Shown in pieces: positions 41,708 through 51,198 of a stretch of DNA of 64,000 nucleotides (position 1 is the stretch's first letter; every line of letters starts with the position of its first letter). Location: the NCBI RefSeq assembly GCF_000021925.1, contig NC_011830.1, positions 2,887,001 through 2,951,000 on the forward strand, written 5' to 3'. The notes under the pieces were generated by a model. That model worked only from the letters and a program-made list of their open reading frames with translations, was not told the DNA's origin and ran no database searches. Source of the DNA: Desulfitobacterium hafniense DCB-2 (GTDB lineage: Bacteria > Bacillota > Desulfitobacteriia > Desulfitobacteriales > Desulfitobacteriaceae). The position numbers and the translations under genes are program-made.

Positions 41708-43900
41708 CTAACTACGATAAAAGCGGTGTTCCAGCTCTTCTTTAGTGAGTTGAATCATGGTGGGCCGGCCATGGGGACAGGTATAGGGATTCAGAGTCTT
41801 ACTCAATTGAACAATCAGCTGCTCCATTTCAAACAGGGTCAGGTTCTCTTTGGCCTTAATGGATGCTTTGCAGGCCAACATATAGATCCACTCCTCCAAC
41901 AATTTATCCATAGTGGGGGGAATGTGGTTGAGCATGACCTGGTCGAGAAAGTCCCGCAGAAGCTGCTCCCCCTGGTAAGGGCCGCTATAGGCCGGGATGC
42001 CGCGCAGGAGATAGGTTCGGGTCCCAAAGTGCTCAAGGATGAACCCCATCTCGTTGAGCAGCAGAAAATGCTCCAGCAAAGCCTCTTCTTCCCCAGGTGT
42101 AAATTCCATGGTCAGAGGAATCAAGAGCATTTGGCTGTTGCCGGGATTGTTTTGGTGCTCTGCCAGCAGGCGTTCATAATTAATGCGCTCATGGGCGGCA
42201 TGCTGGTCGAAGATGACAAGCTGCTCCCCATCCGTTGCCATTATATAGGTATTAAAAACCTGCCCGATGGGCCGCAAGGCCAAAAGAGGACTTTGCTCCT
42301 TGATTTTATCAGTGATTTCGGTAATTTCATTGCTTTCATGGTTCTCTTCGGCAACGGATAGCTCCAACTCAGCGGTTGACCCTGCCCCCACCTCTTCTTC
42401 AGCCAAAGGAGCATCAGCTCTCCCCAAAGTATCAGCCCCTGAAATATCGGTTCCCGAAATATTCGCTCCTAAAAAAGCATCCGACTCCAAGGAAAGATCA
42501 GGTTCTAACCTATCAGCTTTCAGAGGGGTGACTTGAAAAGGTTCCTGAGACTCAAGAAAGAGTTTCTGCTCATTAACCGGCGGCCTTTCCTGGGGGTTTA
42601 AGTCCTTGATGAGGAACTTTGCTGTCTCAGCAAACTCATGTGCATTAAGTTTATGACCTGCCTTAAATTCATTGCCGGCATTTAACTCACGATCTCTTTG
42701 CGAAGCAGAAAGCCCATTTGCAGGCCCCAAGGGAGAGTAACTGGAGTGTTTATAAGGTATGGGGATAGTTTTGCCCTGAGACAGGCTGTGAGGGCTTTTA
42801 GGAGCAAAATTGAGGGCGCCCTGAACAGGTCTGTCAACCTTGTCAGCGCCGGGGAGAGATTCTTTAGGGGATGGAGTGTTCTTGACCTTGACAAAGGGGG
42901 CGATGGGACGGGCTTGGAGAAGGGTCCTGCGAACTCCCTCGGCAATAAACTCCATAAGTTCTTTCTCTTTGTGAAAGCGGATTTCCATTTTGGTAGGATG
43001 AACATTGACATCGTATTCATGGGGCGGGATATGCAGTTTCAGGATGGTGATGGGATAAAGCTTAGCAGGGATCAAGGTATGATACCCTTCGGAAATGGCA
43101 CGGCTGATGCTGTTGGAACGAATAATCCGCTCATTGACGATCAAGGTCTCCCCTTGTTTGGTGGAACGAACCAGATCCGGCGGACTGATATAACCCTCCA
43201 GCCGCCAATCCCCCAGGGAGCAGGACAGGGGCAGGAGACGGCGGGCCGTGGCCTGGCCAAGGACAGCCCCGATGCTCTCCAGCAGATTTCCTTTGCCCGG
43301 AGTCTGCAGGACAAGGACTTTCGGATGCTTCAGGGTAAAGGAAACATCAGGCCGGGCCAAAGAAAGCCGCCCGATGACATCGGAGATTTGACCAAATTCC
43401 GTGTTTTTGGATTTCAGGAATTTCCGCCGGGCAGGCGTATTATAAAACAGATCATCGACGGTAATGGTGGTTCCCGGCGGACAGCCGGTTTCGGAGAACT
43501 CCAGCTGCTCTCCCCCCTGAATCCGCAAAACCCGCCCGGAAATTTCCTCAGGGGGGCGGCTGATGATCTCCAGCCTGGAGACGGAGGCAATGCTGGGTAA
43601 AGCTTCCCCGCGAAAGCCCAGGGTGCGTAAACGGTTCAAATCATCAATGGTCCGGATTTTGCTGGTGGCATGACGGAGGACGGTCAGGGGCAGATCCTCG
43701 GCAGATATTCCCTGGCCGTTATCCTGGACCCTGATCCTTTCCACCCCGCTTCCCTCAATGATCACTTCGATTTGAGTAGCCTGGGCATCCAGAGCGTTTT
43801 CAATCAGCTCCTTAACCACGGAAACAGGGCGCTCCACCACTTCGCCGGCGGCGATTTGATTGGCGGCTTGTATATCAAGGATGTGGATTTTAGCGGTCAA
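41708..43900 (-). CDS. mutL: DNA mismatch repair protein MutL
   Basis: 730 residues. GHKL ATPase motifs ELIENALDA, VQDNGQGI and RTLGFRGEALPS; a long linker (about 335-540) rich in Ser, Gly, Glu and carrying short repeats such as GANISGTDISGADT; C-terminal endonuclease metal site DQHAAHERINYE and CPHGRPT. It nicks the new strand after MutS binding. The start overlaps the upstream HDAC-like gene by 4 bases. Confidence 0.95.
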   Translation of the reverse strand: MTAKIHILDIQAANQIAAGEVVERPVSVVKELIENALDAQATQIEVIIEGSGVERIRVQDNGQGISAEDLPLTVLRHATSKIRTIDDLNRLRTLGFRGEALPSIASVSRLEIISRPPEEISGRVLRIQGGEQLEFSETGCPPGTTITVDDLFYNTPARRKFLKSKNTEFGQISDVIGRLSLARPDVSFTLKHPKVLVLQTPGKGNLLESIGAVLGQATARRLLPLSCSLGDWRLEGYISPPDLVRSTKQGETLIVNERIIRSNSISRAISEGYHTLIPAKLYPITILKLHIPPHEYDVNVHPTKMEIRFHKEKELMEFIAEGVRRTLLQARPIAPFVKVKNTPSPKESLPGADKVDRPVQGALNFAPKSPHSLSQGKTIPIPYKHSSYSPLGPANGLSASQRDRELNAGNEFKAGHKLNAHEFAETAKFLIKDLNPQERPPVNEQKLFLESQEPFQVTPLKADRLEPDLSLESDAFLGANISGTDISGADTLGRADAPLAEEEVGAGSTAELELSVAEENHESNEITEITDKIKEQSPLLALRPIGQVFNTYIMATDGEQLVIFDQHAAHERINYERLLAEHQNNPGNSQMLLIPLTMEFTPGEEEALLEHFLLLNEMGFILEHFGTRTYLLRGIPAYSGPYQGEQLLRDFLDQVMLNHIPPTMDKLLEEWIYMLACKASIKAKENLTLFEMEQLIVQLSKTLNPYTCPHGRPTMIQLTKEELEHRFYRS

Positions 43901-45222
43901 AAATGAGTTACCCCCTTATCCAGATGCCAGAGTTCAACCTTATTGTGCTGTTGATCCTGGAGTAATACAGATGTTTTGCGCCCGATCAGATGCTCCCATA
44001 AATCATATCCCGCCTGGGTGCATTGCTCACAAGCCGCAAAAGGAATCCGCACTAAAGCGAAAGTATTGCCGGTTACAGTATGCTGGCTTTCAATGAGCAC
44101 CGTTCCCCCGCAATGGTTGCACTGGCGGATCCAGTCCTTACGCCCCTCCTGGAAGCCTTCCGTATCATAATATACGGAATGAGGAATGTAAACCCATTTT
44201 CCTTCGGGAAGGAAGCTGTCGGCGCGGATGTTCCAGTCTGGTTTGGCCCGGCGGTATTGCTCTTTCAGCTCTTTAAGGAAGCCCCGGAAGGCATTGGAGC
44301 CGCTGTGGGGATGACGGGGCTTTTGAGGCTCGATAACTCCCTGATAATCTTCTCCCGCCAAGGCCAGGACAATGGCCAGATTCACATAAGGCAGGGCTCC
44401 TTCAATGGAGTAGCCCCCCTCCAGGACGGCTAAGTCCGGATTGAGCAGCTCGGTGATTCGTCCATAGCCCCGGGCTGTCACACTCATGGAAGCTAAGGGA
44501 TCCGTGAAGTGGTTGTCCTGACCGGCCGAATTAATGATCAGATCCGGTTGGAAGTCATAAATCCGGGGAAGAACCCAGTTTTCCAGGACATGATGAAGAT
44601 CTTCATCTCCCGTACCGGGAGGCAGAGGAATATCCAAGGTGGTCTCCCAGGCATTGGGTCCCCCTTTCTCGTAGATAAAGCCGCTGCCGGGATAGAGAGT
44701 CCGTCCGTCCTGATGAATGGAGACAAAGAGGACATTAGGATCATGATAAAAGATATCCTGGGTGCCGTCCCCGTGATGAACATCCGTATCCACGATGGCC
44801 ACTTTTTTTATCCCATGGAAGGTGCGGAGATGATTGATCAGGATCGCTTCGTTGTTCAGGGTGCAGAACCCCCGATTGCCTAAAACCGTAGCCCCGGAGT
44901 GGTGTCCCGGCGGGCGCACCAGGGCAAAGCCATTGTGGATCTCCTTTTTGGCCCAGGCCTCGCCCAGAACCAGAGAGCTTCCGGCAGCGATCAAATGGGC
45001 ATCCAAATCATGGCTTTCCGGAGCGGGGAAAATCCCTTGGGTGCGCTGGACATCTTTTAGCGAAGCAAGACCTGGAGCATAGTGTTTGATCTGAGGTAAA
45101 TCCATAACCCCTTCTTCAAACAATTGTTCCTGGGTATAAAGAAGTCTTTCTTCCCGTTCCGGGTGGGTATCTCCTAAAGACCAGTCAAACGCAGGGAAAA
45201 ACAATAATCCTGTCTGCTTCAT
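43897..45222 (-). CDS. Histone-deacetylase-like (AcuC/HDAC superfamily) amidohydrolase
   Basis: 441 residues. HDAC motifs: RPPGHHSG (catalytic His pair), VDTDVHHGDGTQDIF (zinc-binding Asp/His), and SAGQDNHFTDPLASM. The last about 115 residues form an extra domain with two Cys pairs (RQCNHCGG and AACEQCTQ style spacing) that may bind zinc. Bacterial members deacetylate acetylated small amines or lysines. It overlaps both neighbours by 4 bases, forming one unit with hyuA-like and mutL. Confidence 0.85.
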   Translation of the reverse strand: MKQTGLLFFPAFDWSLGDTHPEREERLLYTQEQLFEEGVMDLPQIKHYAPGLASLKDVQRTQGIFPAPESHDLDAHLIAAGSSLVLGEAWAKKEIHNGFALVRPPGHHSGATVLGNRGFCTLNNEAILINHLRTFHGIKKVAIVDTDVHHGDGTQDIFYHDPNVLFVSIHQDGRTLYPGSGFIYEKGGPNAWETTLDIPLPPGTGDEDLHHVLENWVLPRIYDFQPDLIINSAGQDNHFTDPLASMSVTARGYGRITELLNPDLAVLEGGYSIEGALPYVNLAIVLALAGEDYQGVIEPQKPRHPHSGSNAFRGFLKELKEQYRRAKPDWNIRADSFLPEGKWVYIPHSVYYDTEGFQEGRKDWIRQCNHCGGTVLIESQHTVTGNTFALVRIPFAACEQCTQAGYDLWEHLIGRKTSVLLQDQQHNKVELWHLDKGVTHF

Positions 45223-46898
45223 ACCTCAAGCCTCCCAACCACTCCCGGGGGTACCACCACAGAACCCCGGATTATTTGACCAACGGTTGCGTAACCTTTA
45301 ACAACTGGGAAAAAATCAAAAGGTTGAGTCTTAAACTCCAGTTCATGGAGATTTAAGCCAATGGTGCGGGCCCGCTCCCGGGCAATCTCCTGCAGGAATT
45401 CCTGAACCTCCTTATGAGGGCGTTTGGAACCCAGCCATTCCCTTTGTTCTCCGAATTCCTCAATCCGGTAAGAGCGGATCGTGGTATCCAAATGCAGGGT
45501 GCAGGATAGGGTCGGCCGGGCTAAGGCCGCACCGATGGCATTGGAGACATCGGCATGCTGGGTAAAACGCACAGGCAGGTGGACTTTATCCTCCAGGGAA
45601 GGTGCAATACCCCGGGCGCTGCCCCCGCTGACCCAGATATAGAAGTCCTTGGCACTATGAGGATGAAGAACCTCCCACACCTTATAGGCGGGTTCCTCCT
45701 GCCATTCTTTATGCAGGAGCGAAAAAGCATTGGCTACCTCTTCCGCAAACTTCTCCAGTATTTTTAGGGCTAATCCCTGAATGGCCTGGGGATTCCGGGC
45801 CTCAGGGGGCAGCAGGGATGCTAAACCTTCTTCAGCACGGGCATAATTCCCATGCTCCACCCGTTTTAAATAGCGCATGGCATCGGTGGGGGTTGGGTAT
45901 CCCCCTCCCAAACAATAGGCCGGTCCCTGGCGATAGGGAGCGAGGGTAAAGCCTTCCGGCACATCAGGTGCAGGCAGCACGGCAGAATCTCCGCCTACAG
46001 GGATGGAGCGGGTGGCTAAAGTGGGAATCAAGGTCAGAAAGGGACCAATCTGAGCACCCCGGGCACTGAGAAGTGGTTCTCCCGATAGGATCAGGCCGAT
46101 ATCTGTGGTGGTGCCGCCGATATCAACCACCACAAAAGACTGCTGAGGATCCGTTTGGGCCAGGGCGCCAATGACACTGGCGGCAGGGCCGGAATTGATG
46201 GATTCCACCGGACGGAGCTGATCGATAGGCAAAATGCCTCCATCTGCTTTCAAGACGGTAATCCCGGCTTGGGAACCATTTTTCGCCACAGCCTGGTGCA
46301 ATTGGGAGGAGAAGGTTTTATAGAGATTTTTGCTGGCGGTATTGAGATAGGTGGTGAGACTGCGGCGGTAAAAATTAGCATGCCCCCATTCGCAGCCTAA
46401 AGCAATGTCCAGCTGAGGATATTTTTTGCTCAAAAACTGAGCCAAAGCATCTTCCAGAATCCGATTCCGGTGGGAAAACTTACTGACAATGGCCGCCTGG
46501 GGGACGGCTTCAAAATCCAGCTGGTTGCAAAGCCGCCGCCACTCCAGCTCATCCGGGGGAGATACTTCCCGGCCCCGATAGTCGATTTCACCCATAAGGG
46601 CATGATAAGGCACCGGCCAGGGCAGAGCATCCAGCCTCATCCCGGAACCGGGAAAGAGAAACAGCTCAATGGGGGGTAATTTGTTTTCCAGAATGGCATT
46701 GGTCACCAAAGTAGTACTGACTGTAATCTGCTCAACAGGCTGTTTAAAGACATCGAGATGTTCCAGAGCATGGAGCAGGGTGTCCAATAAATTATCGTGT
46801 TGAGTGGGGACTTTCGTTTTTTTGATCAGGTTGTTTTTGTGAATAAGTACCCCATCAGTAAACGTCCCGCCGACGTCAATTCCAACTTGGTATGACAT
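45219..46898 (-). CDS. Hydantoinase/oxoprolinase family (HyuA) protein
   Basis: 559 residues. An actin-like ATPase fold: IDVGGTFTDGVLI at the start, VVDIGGTTTDIGLI in the middle, SGPAASVIGA and SGGSARGIAPSL later. Known members open lactam or hydantoin rings, or carboxylate acetone-type substrates, with partner subunits; no HyuB partner lies here. ATG 46898 follows GGAGGG. It overlaps the HDAC-like gene, so the two are probably functionally linked. Confidence 0.82.
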   Translation of the reverse strand: MSYQVGIDVGGTFTDGVLIHKNNLIKKTKVPTQHDNLLDTLLHALEHLDVFKQPVEQITVSTTLVTNAILENKLPPIELFLFPGSGMRLDALPWPVPYHALMGEIDYRGREVSPPDELEWRRLCNQLDFEAVPQAAIVSKFSHRNRILEDALAQFLSKKYPQLDIALGCEWGHANFYRRSLTTYLNTASKNLYKTFSSQLHQAVAKNGSQAGITVLKADGGILPIDQLRPVESINSGPAASVIGALAQTDPQQSFVVVDIGGTTTDIGLILSGEPLLSARGAQIGPFLTLIPTLATRSIPVGGDSAVLPAPDVPEGFTLAPYRQGPAYCLGGGYPTPTDAMRYLKRVEHGNYARAEEGLASLLPPEARNPQAIQGLALKILEKFAEEVANAFSLLHKEWQEEPAYKVWEVLHPHSAKDFYIWVSGGSARGIAPSLEDKVHLPVRFTQHADVSNAIGAALARPTLSCTLHLDTTIRSYRIEEFGEQREWLGSKRPHKEVQEFLQEIARERARTIGLNLHELEFKTQPFDFFPVVKGYATVGQIIRGSVVVPPGVVGRLEV

Positions 46899-47074
46899 AA
46901 TTGCCCTCCTCAATTCACATTATTGTCCGGGCCGTGCAGTTTTACGCTCATCACGTTCCCCTCCACGTCCCATCGTTGCCATGAGTTCTCTCTCCTCTAC
47001 CTACACCCACACTTATATTTTTTATGAACCTGTTTTTTTATGAACCTTCTAAGTCTAATTATGAACTACTAAAT

Positions 47075-49627
47075 CTAAATAGAATCCGCCGTTTTAATCC
47101 GTTCTTTTAAATCGAACAGGTAATCCAAGGCCTGCCTGGGAGTCAAATCCTCCACAGAAAGCTCGCTGACTTCCTGCAACAGGGGGTCCAGGGGCTGAAC
47201 TTCGAACAAGGACAGTTGGGTTGCCTTCTCCTTATTTAGCAAATGCTCCTGGCGGTTTTCCTTGGCGGAGGATTCCAGCTCATGCAGAATGATTTTGGCC
47301 CTGTGCAGCAGATTGGCAGGCAAACCGGCCAGCTTTGCCACTTGAATGCCATAACTGCGATCGGCACGGCCGGGGATAATCTTATGCAGGAAAACAATCT
47401 CTTCCCCATGTTCCCTAACCCCGACATGAAGATTGAAGATACCGGCATGGGTTTCCTCCAAATCGGTCAGTTCATGATAATGGGTAGCAAAGAGAGTTTT
47501 GGGTTTGTTCTCCTGACCGGCTAAGTACTCAGCCACCGCCCAGGCAATGCTGAGGCCGTCGTAGGTGGCTGTCCCCCGTCCCACTTCATCGAGAATGATC
47601 AGGCTATGGGGTGTGACATGGCGCAGAATATGGGCCACTTCATACATCTCCACCATAAAGGTGCTTTGTCCTGAGGCCAGATCATCGGAAGCCCCCACCC
47701 GGGTAAAGATATGATCAGCGATGGGAATGGTGGCTTGCTGTGCAGGTACAAAGCTGCCAATCTGGGCCATCAGGACGATCAGGGCTACCTGCCGCATGTA
47801 GGTGGATTTACCGGCCATGTTGGGGCCGGTGATCAAGGCCAGATGTTTATCCTCAGTCAGGATGGTATCGTTGGGGACAAAGGAAGTGTCCTGAAGCATG
47901 GATTCCACCACAGGATGCCGCCCCTCGATGATAGTGAGCCCCCCTTCTCCCTTCATCACAGGACGGGAATAATGATGGCGCACAGCGGCTTCCGCCAGGC
48001 TGGCATAGACGTCGATTTCAGCCAGAGCATGGGCGGCTTCTAAAATCCTAGCGGCCTGCCCGCGAACTGTTTCCCGGAGTTCGAGAAAGAGCTGATACTC
48101 CAGCTGTGTGACTTTCTCTTCGGCGCCCAGGATTTTTTGTTCATATTCCTTCAATTCCGGGGTGATAAAACGCTCAGCATTGGCTAAGGTTTGTTTGCGA
48201 ATATATTCAGCAGGTATCAGGTGGGAATTGGCATGTGTCACTTCGATATAATACCCAAATACTTTATTATATCCAACCTTAAGGGAGCGAATTCCTGTCC
48301 GGTCCTTTTCCATACTTTCCAATTTGGCTACCCAGGCTTTCCCCCCGGAGGATATGCTGCGCAATTCGTCGATTTCCTCTGAATAACCGGCTTTCAGCAG
48401 GTTTCCGTCCTTCAGGGAGATGGGGGCTTCCGGATTAATAGCTTGCTCTAAGGTCACAGCCAAAGGATCCAGACCTTCCAAGGCCGGAATAAAGGCTTGC
48501 AGGGATGCCGACTTGCCTTCCGCCAGCAAAGCCCGGAGTTGGGGCAGCACGCCTAAGGTCTGAGCTAAGGATAATAAGTCCCGGGCATTGGCGGTACCAT
48601 AGGAAACCTTGCCCATGAGGCGCTCCAGATCAAACACTTTATTGAAGAGCTGGATAAGGTCCCCCCGTAAAAAGCTATCCTCAACCAAGGCCTCCACATA
48701 ATCCAAGCGCTTTTCAATCTCCTCTTTAAGGAGCAAAGGCTGCTCGATCCAGCGTCTGAGCAGGCGGCCGCCGAAGGCGGTTTTGGTGAAGTCCAGAACG
48801 GATAATAAAGTTCCTTTTTTCCCTTGGCCGCGAATGGACTCGGTAAGCTCCAGATTTCTGCGGGTCCAGGGATCAAGGAGCATCCAGTGCTCAGGACGGT
48901 AGGCATTGATCTTCAGAATATGGGAGGGATCGATACCGGGTGAGGTTTCCAGGATATATTGCCAAAGCCCATTGGCGGCTTTCATAGCCGTCGGAAATTC
49001 CTGAAATAACTCGGTTTGTTCCGTAAAGCGCTGTTCCAGCAAGGTGTGTTGATAGGTTTTCTTTTCCCGCTGAGTAAGATAATAGGGCCGCCAGTGCTTT
49101 GCTTTGAGGAGTTCCGCCGGGAGCAGCAATTCGGAAGGACGAATCCGGGAAAGCTCGGTGGTTAAGATATCTATGGATTCAGTCTGAAAAACCGTAAACT
49201 CCCCTGTGGAAACATCCACAAAGGCCAATCCCCAGTCCTGATCATGATAGACCGCGGCTAAAAAATTATTGGCTTGCTCCACTAAGGAATCCGTCATAGT
49301 ACCGGGAGAAATGATTCGGATAATCTCTCTTCTGACGATCCCTTTAGTGGCTTGAGGATCCTCCACTTGCTCGCATAAGGCCACTTTATAACCGGCAGAA
49401 ACCAGCTTGAGCAGATAGCCATCTACAGCATGGTGGGGAACACCGCACATGGGAATCCTCTCCCCGCCTCCGGAATCACGGCCGGTTAAGGCAATTTCCA
49501 GAACAGGGGCGGCGGTCCGGGCATCCTCGCCAAACATTTCATAGAAGTCTCCCAGGCGGAAGAAGAGAATGGCGTCAGGGGCTTGAGATTTTATGGATTT
49601 GTATTGTTGCATCATCGGTGTGGTCAT
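47075..49627 (-). CDS. mutS: DNA mismatch repair protein MutS
   Basis: 850 residues. N-terminal mismatch-recognition motif FFRLGDFYEMFGEDA with the Phe-x-Glu pair; core and lever domains; Walker A GPNMAGKSTYMRQ, Walker B ILDEVGRGTATYDGLS and helix-turn-helix C-terminus (IQVAKLAGLP). ATG 49627 (MTTPMM) has AAGGAG nine bases upstream; the earlier ATG 12 codons back does not. The large structured RNA candidate B starts only about 50 bases beyond this start codon. Confidence 0.96.
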   Translation of the reverse strand: MTTPMMQQYKSIKSQAPDAILFFRLGDFYEMFGEDARTAAPVLEIALTGRDSGGGERIPMCGVPHHAVDGYLLKLVSAGYKVALCEQVEDPQATKGIVRREIIRIISPGTMTDSLVEQANNFLAAVYHDQDWGLAFVDVSTGEFTVFQTESIDILTTELSRIRPSELLLPAELLKAKHWRPYYLTQREKKTYQHTLLEQRFTEQTELFQEFPTAMKAANGLWQYILETSPGIDPSHILKINAYRPEHWMLLDPWTRRNLELTESIRGQGKKGTLLSVLDFTKTAFGGRLLRRWIEQPLLLKEEIEKRLDYVEALVEDSFLRGDLIQLFNKVFDLERLMGKVSYGTANARDLLSLAQTLGVLPQLRALLAEGKSASLQAFIPALEGLDPLAVTLEQAINPEAPISLKDGNLLKAGYSEEIDELRSISSGGKAWVAKLESMEKDRTGIRSLKVGYNKVFGYYIEVTHANSHLIPAEYIRKQTLANAERFITPELKEYEQKILGAEEKVTQLEYQLFLELRETVRGQAARILEAAHALAEIDVYASLAEAAVRHHYSRPVMKGEGGLTIIEGRHPVVESMLQDTSFVPNDTILTEDKHLALITGPNMAGKSTYMRQVALIVLMAQIGSFVPAQQATIPIADHIFTRVGASDDLASGQSTFMVEMYEVAHILRHVTPHSLIILDEVGRGTATYDGLSIAWAVAEYLAGQENKPKTLFATHYHELTDLEETHAGIFNLHVGVREHGEEIVFLHKIIPGRADRSYGIQVAKLAGLPANLLHRAKIILHELESSAKENRQEHLLNKEKATQLSLFEVQPLDPLLQEVSELSVEDLTPRQALDYLFDLKERIKTADSI

Positions 49628-49675
49628 GGTTGGTGACTCCTTAGCGGTAGAATGTCTTGGCAAGGTTATTTATGA

Positions 49676-50560
49676 AAGCGGGGTCTCCAGGATTTTGATT
49701 TACATCGGTCGCTTAATAAGCTGCGCGGACAAAACTAACGCTCAAGCCCACCGCTCCGTCGGGACGCCGGCCAAATCGCTCCTCGAAAGCACTGCTTTCG
49801 CACTTGTTATCAATGGCCGGTTGGAAACGTCCTGTTTCCAACTCGACTCCGCTGCGGGCTTTTCGCGAAGTTTTGTTTCCGCTCGCTTAAAGTCGCTTCC
49901 TTCTTGTAAATCAAAATCCTTGGGCTGCTTTTCAGGTTTTTGCATGCAGAGCGTTGTAAGGTTGTAAGATTCCGGGAAATGTGGGGGAGTTGACTGGTCT
50001 AAGCTGCTTTTTCCGTCTTTACCGGCGCCGCTTGCGGCGGCAGGGCCGGCTAACTCCTGAGAAAGGCTATGCGGGCTAAGTGCAAGAAGGGCTCTGAAGC
50101 TAAACCCAAGAGCCCTCAAAAAAGGCAATTGGAACCCCAAAGGAAAACCTAAAGAGACCCACAAGACGTAGCTTTACGTACAAAAGCCGTGAACTCCGGA
50201 GAAGAAACCTTCCGGTGACGAAACCATCCAGTGAATGGTTTCGCCCAAGCCGCAATACCATAGAGGAAAGCTTAGCGGCGCAGGTAGGTTTTAGGATTCA
50301 CGCCCGAAGGTGTCGGATTTAGCGGAGGGGCGGTCAGGTCAACGAGGCTTTCTTAACGTAGCGAAGCCACGGTTCACATCAGGTATTACCCTGAGGTTTG
50401 GCGTACGAAAGTGTCCGGTGGACAGTTTCGCTCAAGGCGGCACACCCCAAAGAATACTTATCCGCCGCAGATGCTGTTAAGAAAGCGGGTTGACCAGCCC
50501 AGGAGCTATGGAGTACGCGTTGTGCGTAAAGCTACGCGACCCGGACAGCTCTTTTAACCT
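49676..50560 (+). ncRNA. Large structured RNA candidate, copy B
   Basis: Second copy of the element at 38881-39540, expanded by extra hairpins. Equivalent stems: 49689-49704 with 49905-49920 (16 bp); 49758-49763 with 49842-49847; 50022-50026 with 50045-50049; 50167-50183 with 50520-50536 (17 bp). Insertions relative to A are themselves hairpins: 49784-49800 (CGAAAGC..GCTTTCG), 50219-50243 (CGAAACCAT..ATGGTTTCG) and 50406-50430 (CGAAAGTGTCC..GGACAGTTTCG). It separates mutS from ylbF-miaB. The - strand cannot be ruled out, since that direction leads into mutS. Confidence 0.75.
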
Positions 50561-50630
50561 TCTGCCAATGCTACCGGTGCTGCCACTGCCGATGCCCCCT
50601 GAGCGGCATGACCCCCAGGCGTATATTCTA

Positions 50631-50656
50631 AAGGGAAGAGTGTACACTCTTCCCTT
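50631..50656. terminator. 26-bp palindrome after ylbF, probable terminator
   Basis: AAGGGAAGAGTGT and its exact complement ACACTCTTCCCTT; on the - strand followed by TAGAATATA. It lies 55 bases past the YlbF-family stop. The T-tract is weak, so it could also end the + strand RNA B transcript. Confidence 0.5.
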
Positions 50657-50710
50657 GCTGCGCCCAATCTAAATAAAGTGATCTCCACTCATTTCTATTG
50701 TATCGCGAGT

Positions 50711-51106
50711 TTATGAACAGCTTCCCCCGCATCCTGAACAACCTGTGTCACAGGAGCAGCCTCCGCCATTGGGGTCATTGGCAATTGCTTGAGCCAAAAC
50801 ACCATTGATGGTGTCCAGCATCTTTGTGAATTGCTCTTGAGCCTGCAGATAGGCAGCAATGGGAGGATAACCTTCCACTTTCGCTTCCATGGCATCAATG
50901 GCCTGCTGTACTTCATCAGTCAACTCTTGACCCTGGGCCTGGAGCTCATACACTCGCTGTTGCTCATTTTGAAAATCAGCAATGATTTGCTGAGCTTGTT
51001 CGTCAGCCATCATAGCTTCTTCCGTGCTGCGCAAATTTTGTAATTCCACACTTTTGGCTATAGCTGCAGCTAGGACTTCGGCTTTTTCCATAATTTCCGC
51101 CGTCAT
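50711..51106 (-). CDS. YlbF/YmcA-family protein with Cys-rich tail
   Basis: 131 residues. It is a helical YlbF domain (about 5-110: EKAEVLAAAIAKSVELQNLRS, DFQNEQQRVYELQAQG) ending in a Cys/Gly cluster (GGGCSCDTGCSGCGG). In B. subtilis YlbF, YmcA and YaaT form the Y-complex, which carries Fe-S clusters and affects RNase Y action, sporulation and biofilms. The tail may bind a metal cluster. ATG 51106 follows GGAGGTG. It lies 93 bases after miaB, a conserved pairing. Confidence 0.8.
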   Translation of the reverse strand: MTAEIMEKAEVLAAAIAKSVELQNLRSTEEAMMADEQAQQIIADFQNEQQRVYELQAQGQELTDEVQQAIDAMEAKVEGYPPIAAYLQAQEQFTKMLDTINGVLAQAIANDPNGGGCSCDTGCSGCGGSCS

Positions 51107-51198
51107 TACAACACCTCCATCTTCGATTGATTCTACACGTTTTTCTTGATTCCTGCTTTGAGCCTTCAATTATTATTTATCACTGAAAGAAGTCTCGT

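Noticed and set aside
38881..50560. Group II intron or known large RNA family for elements A and B
   Set aside because: I could not find a domain V-like hairpin, GTGYG start or any reverse transcriptase, nor signatures I remember for OLE, GOLLD, ROOL or HEARO. Left as unrecognised, to be settled by a covariance search.
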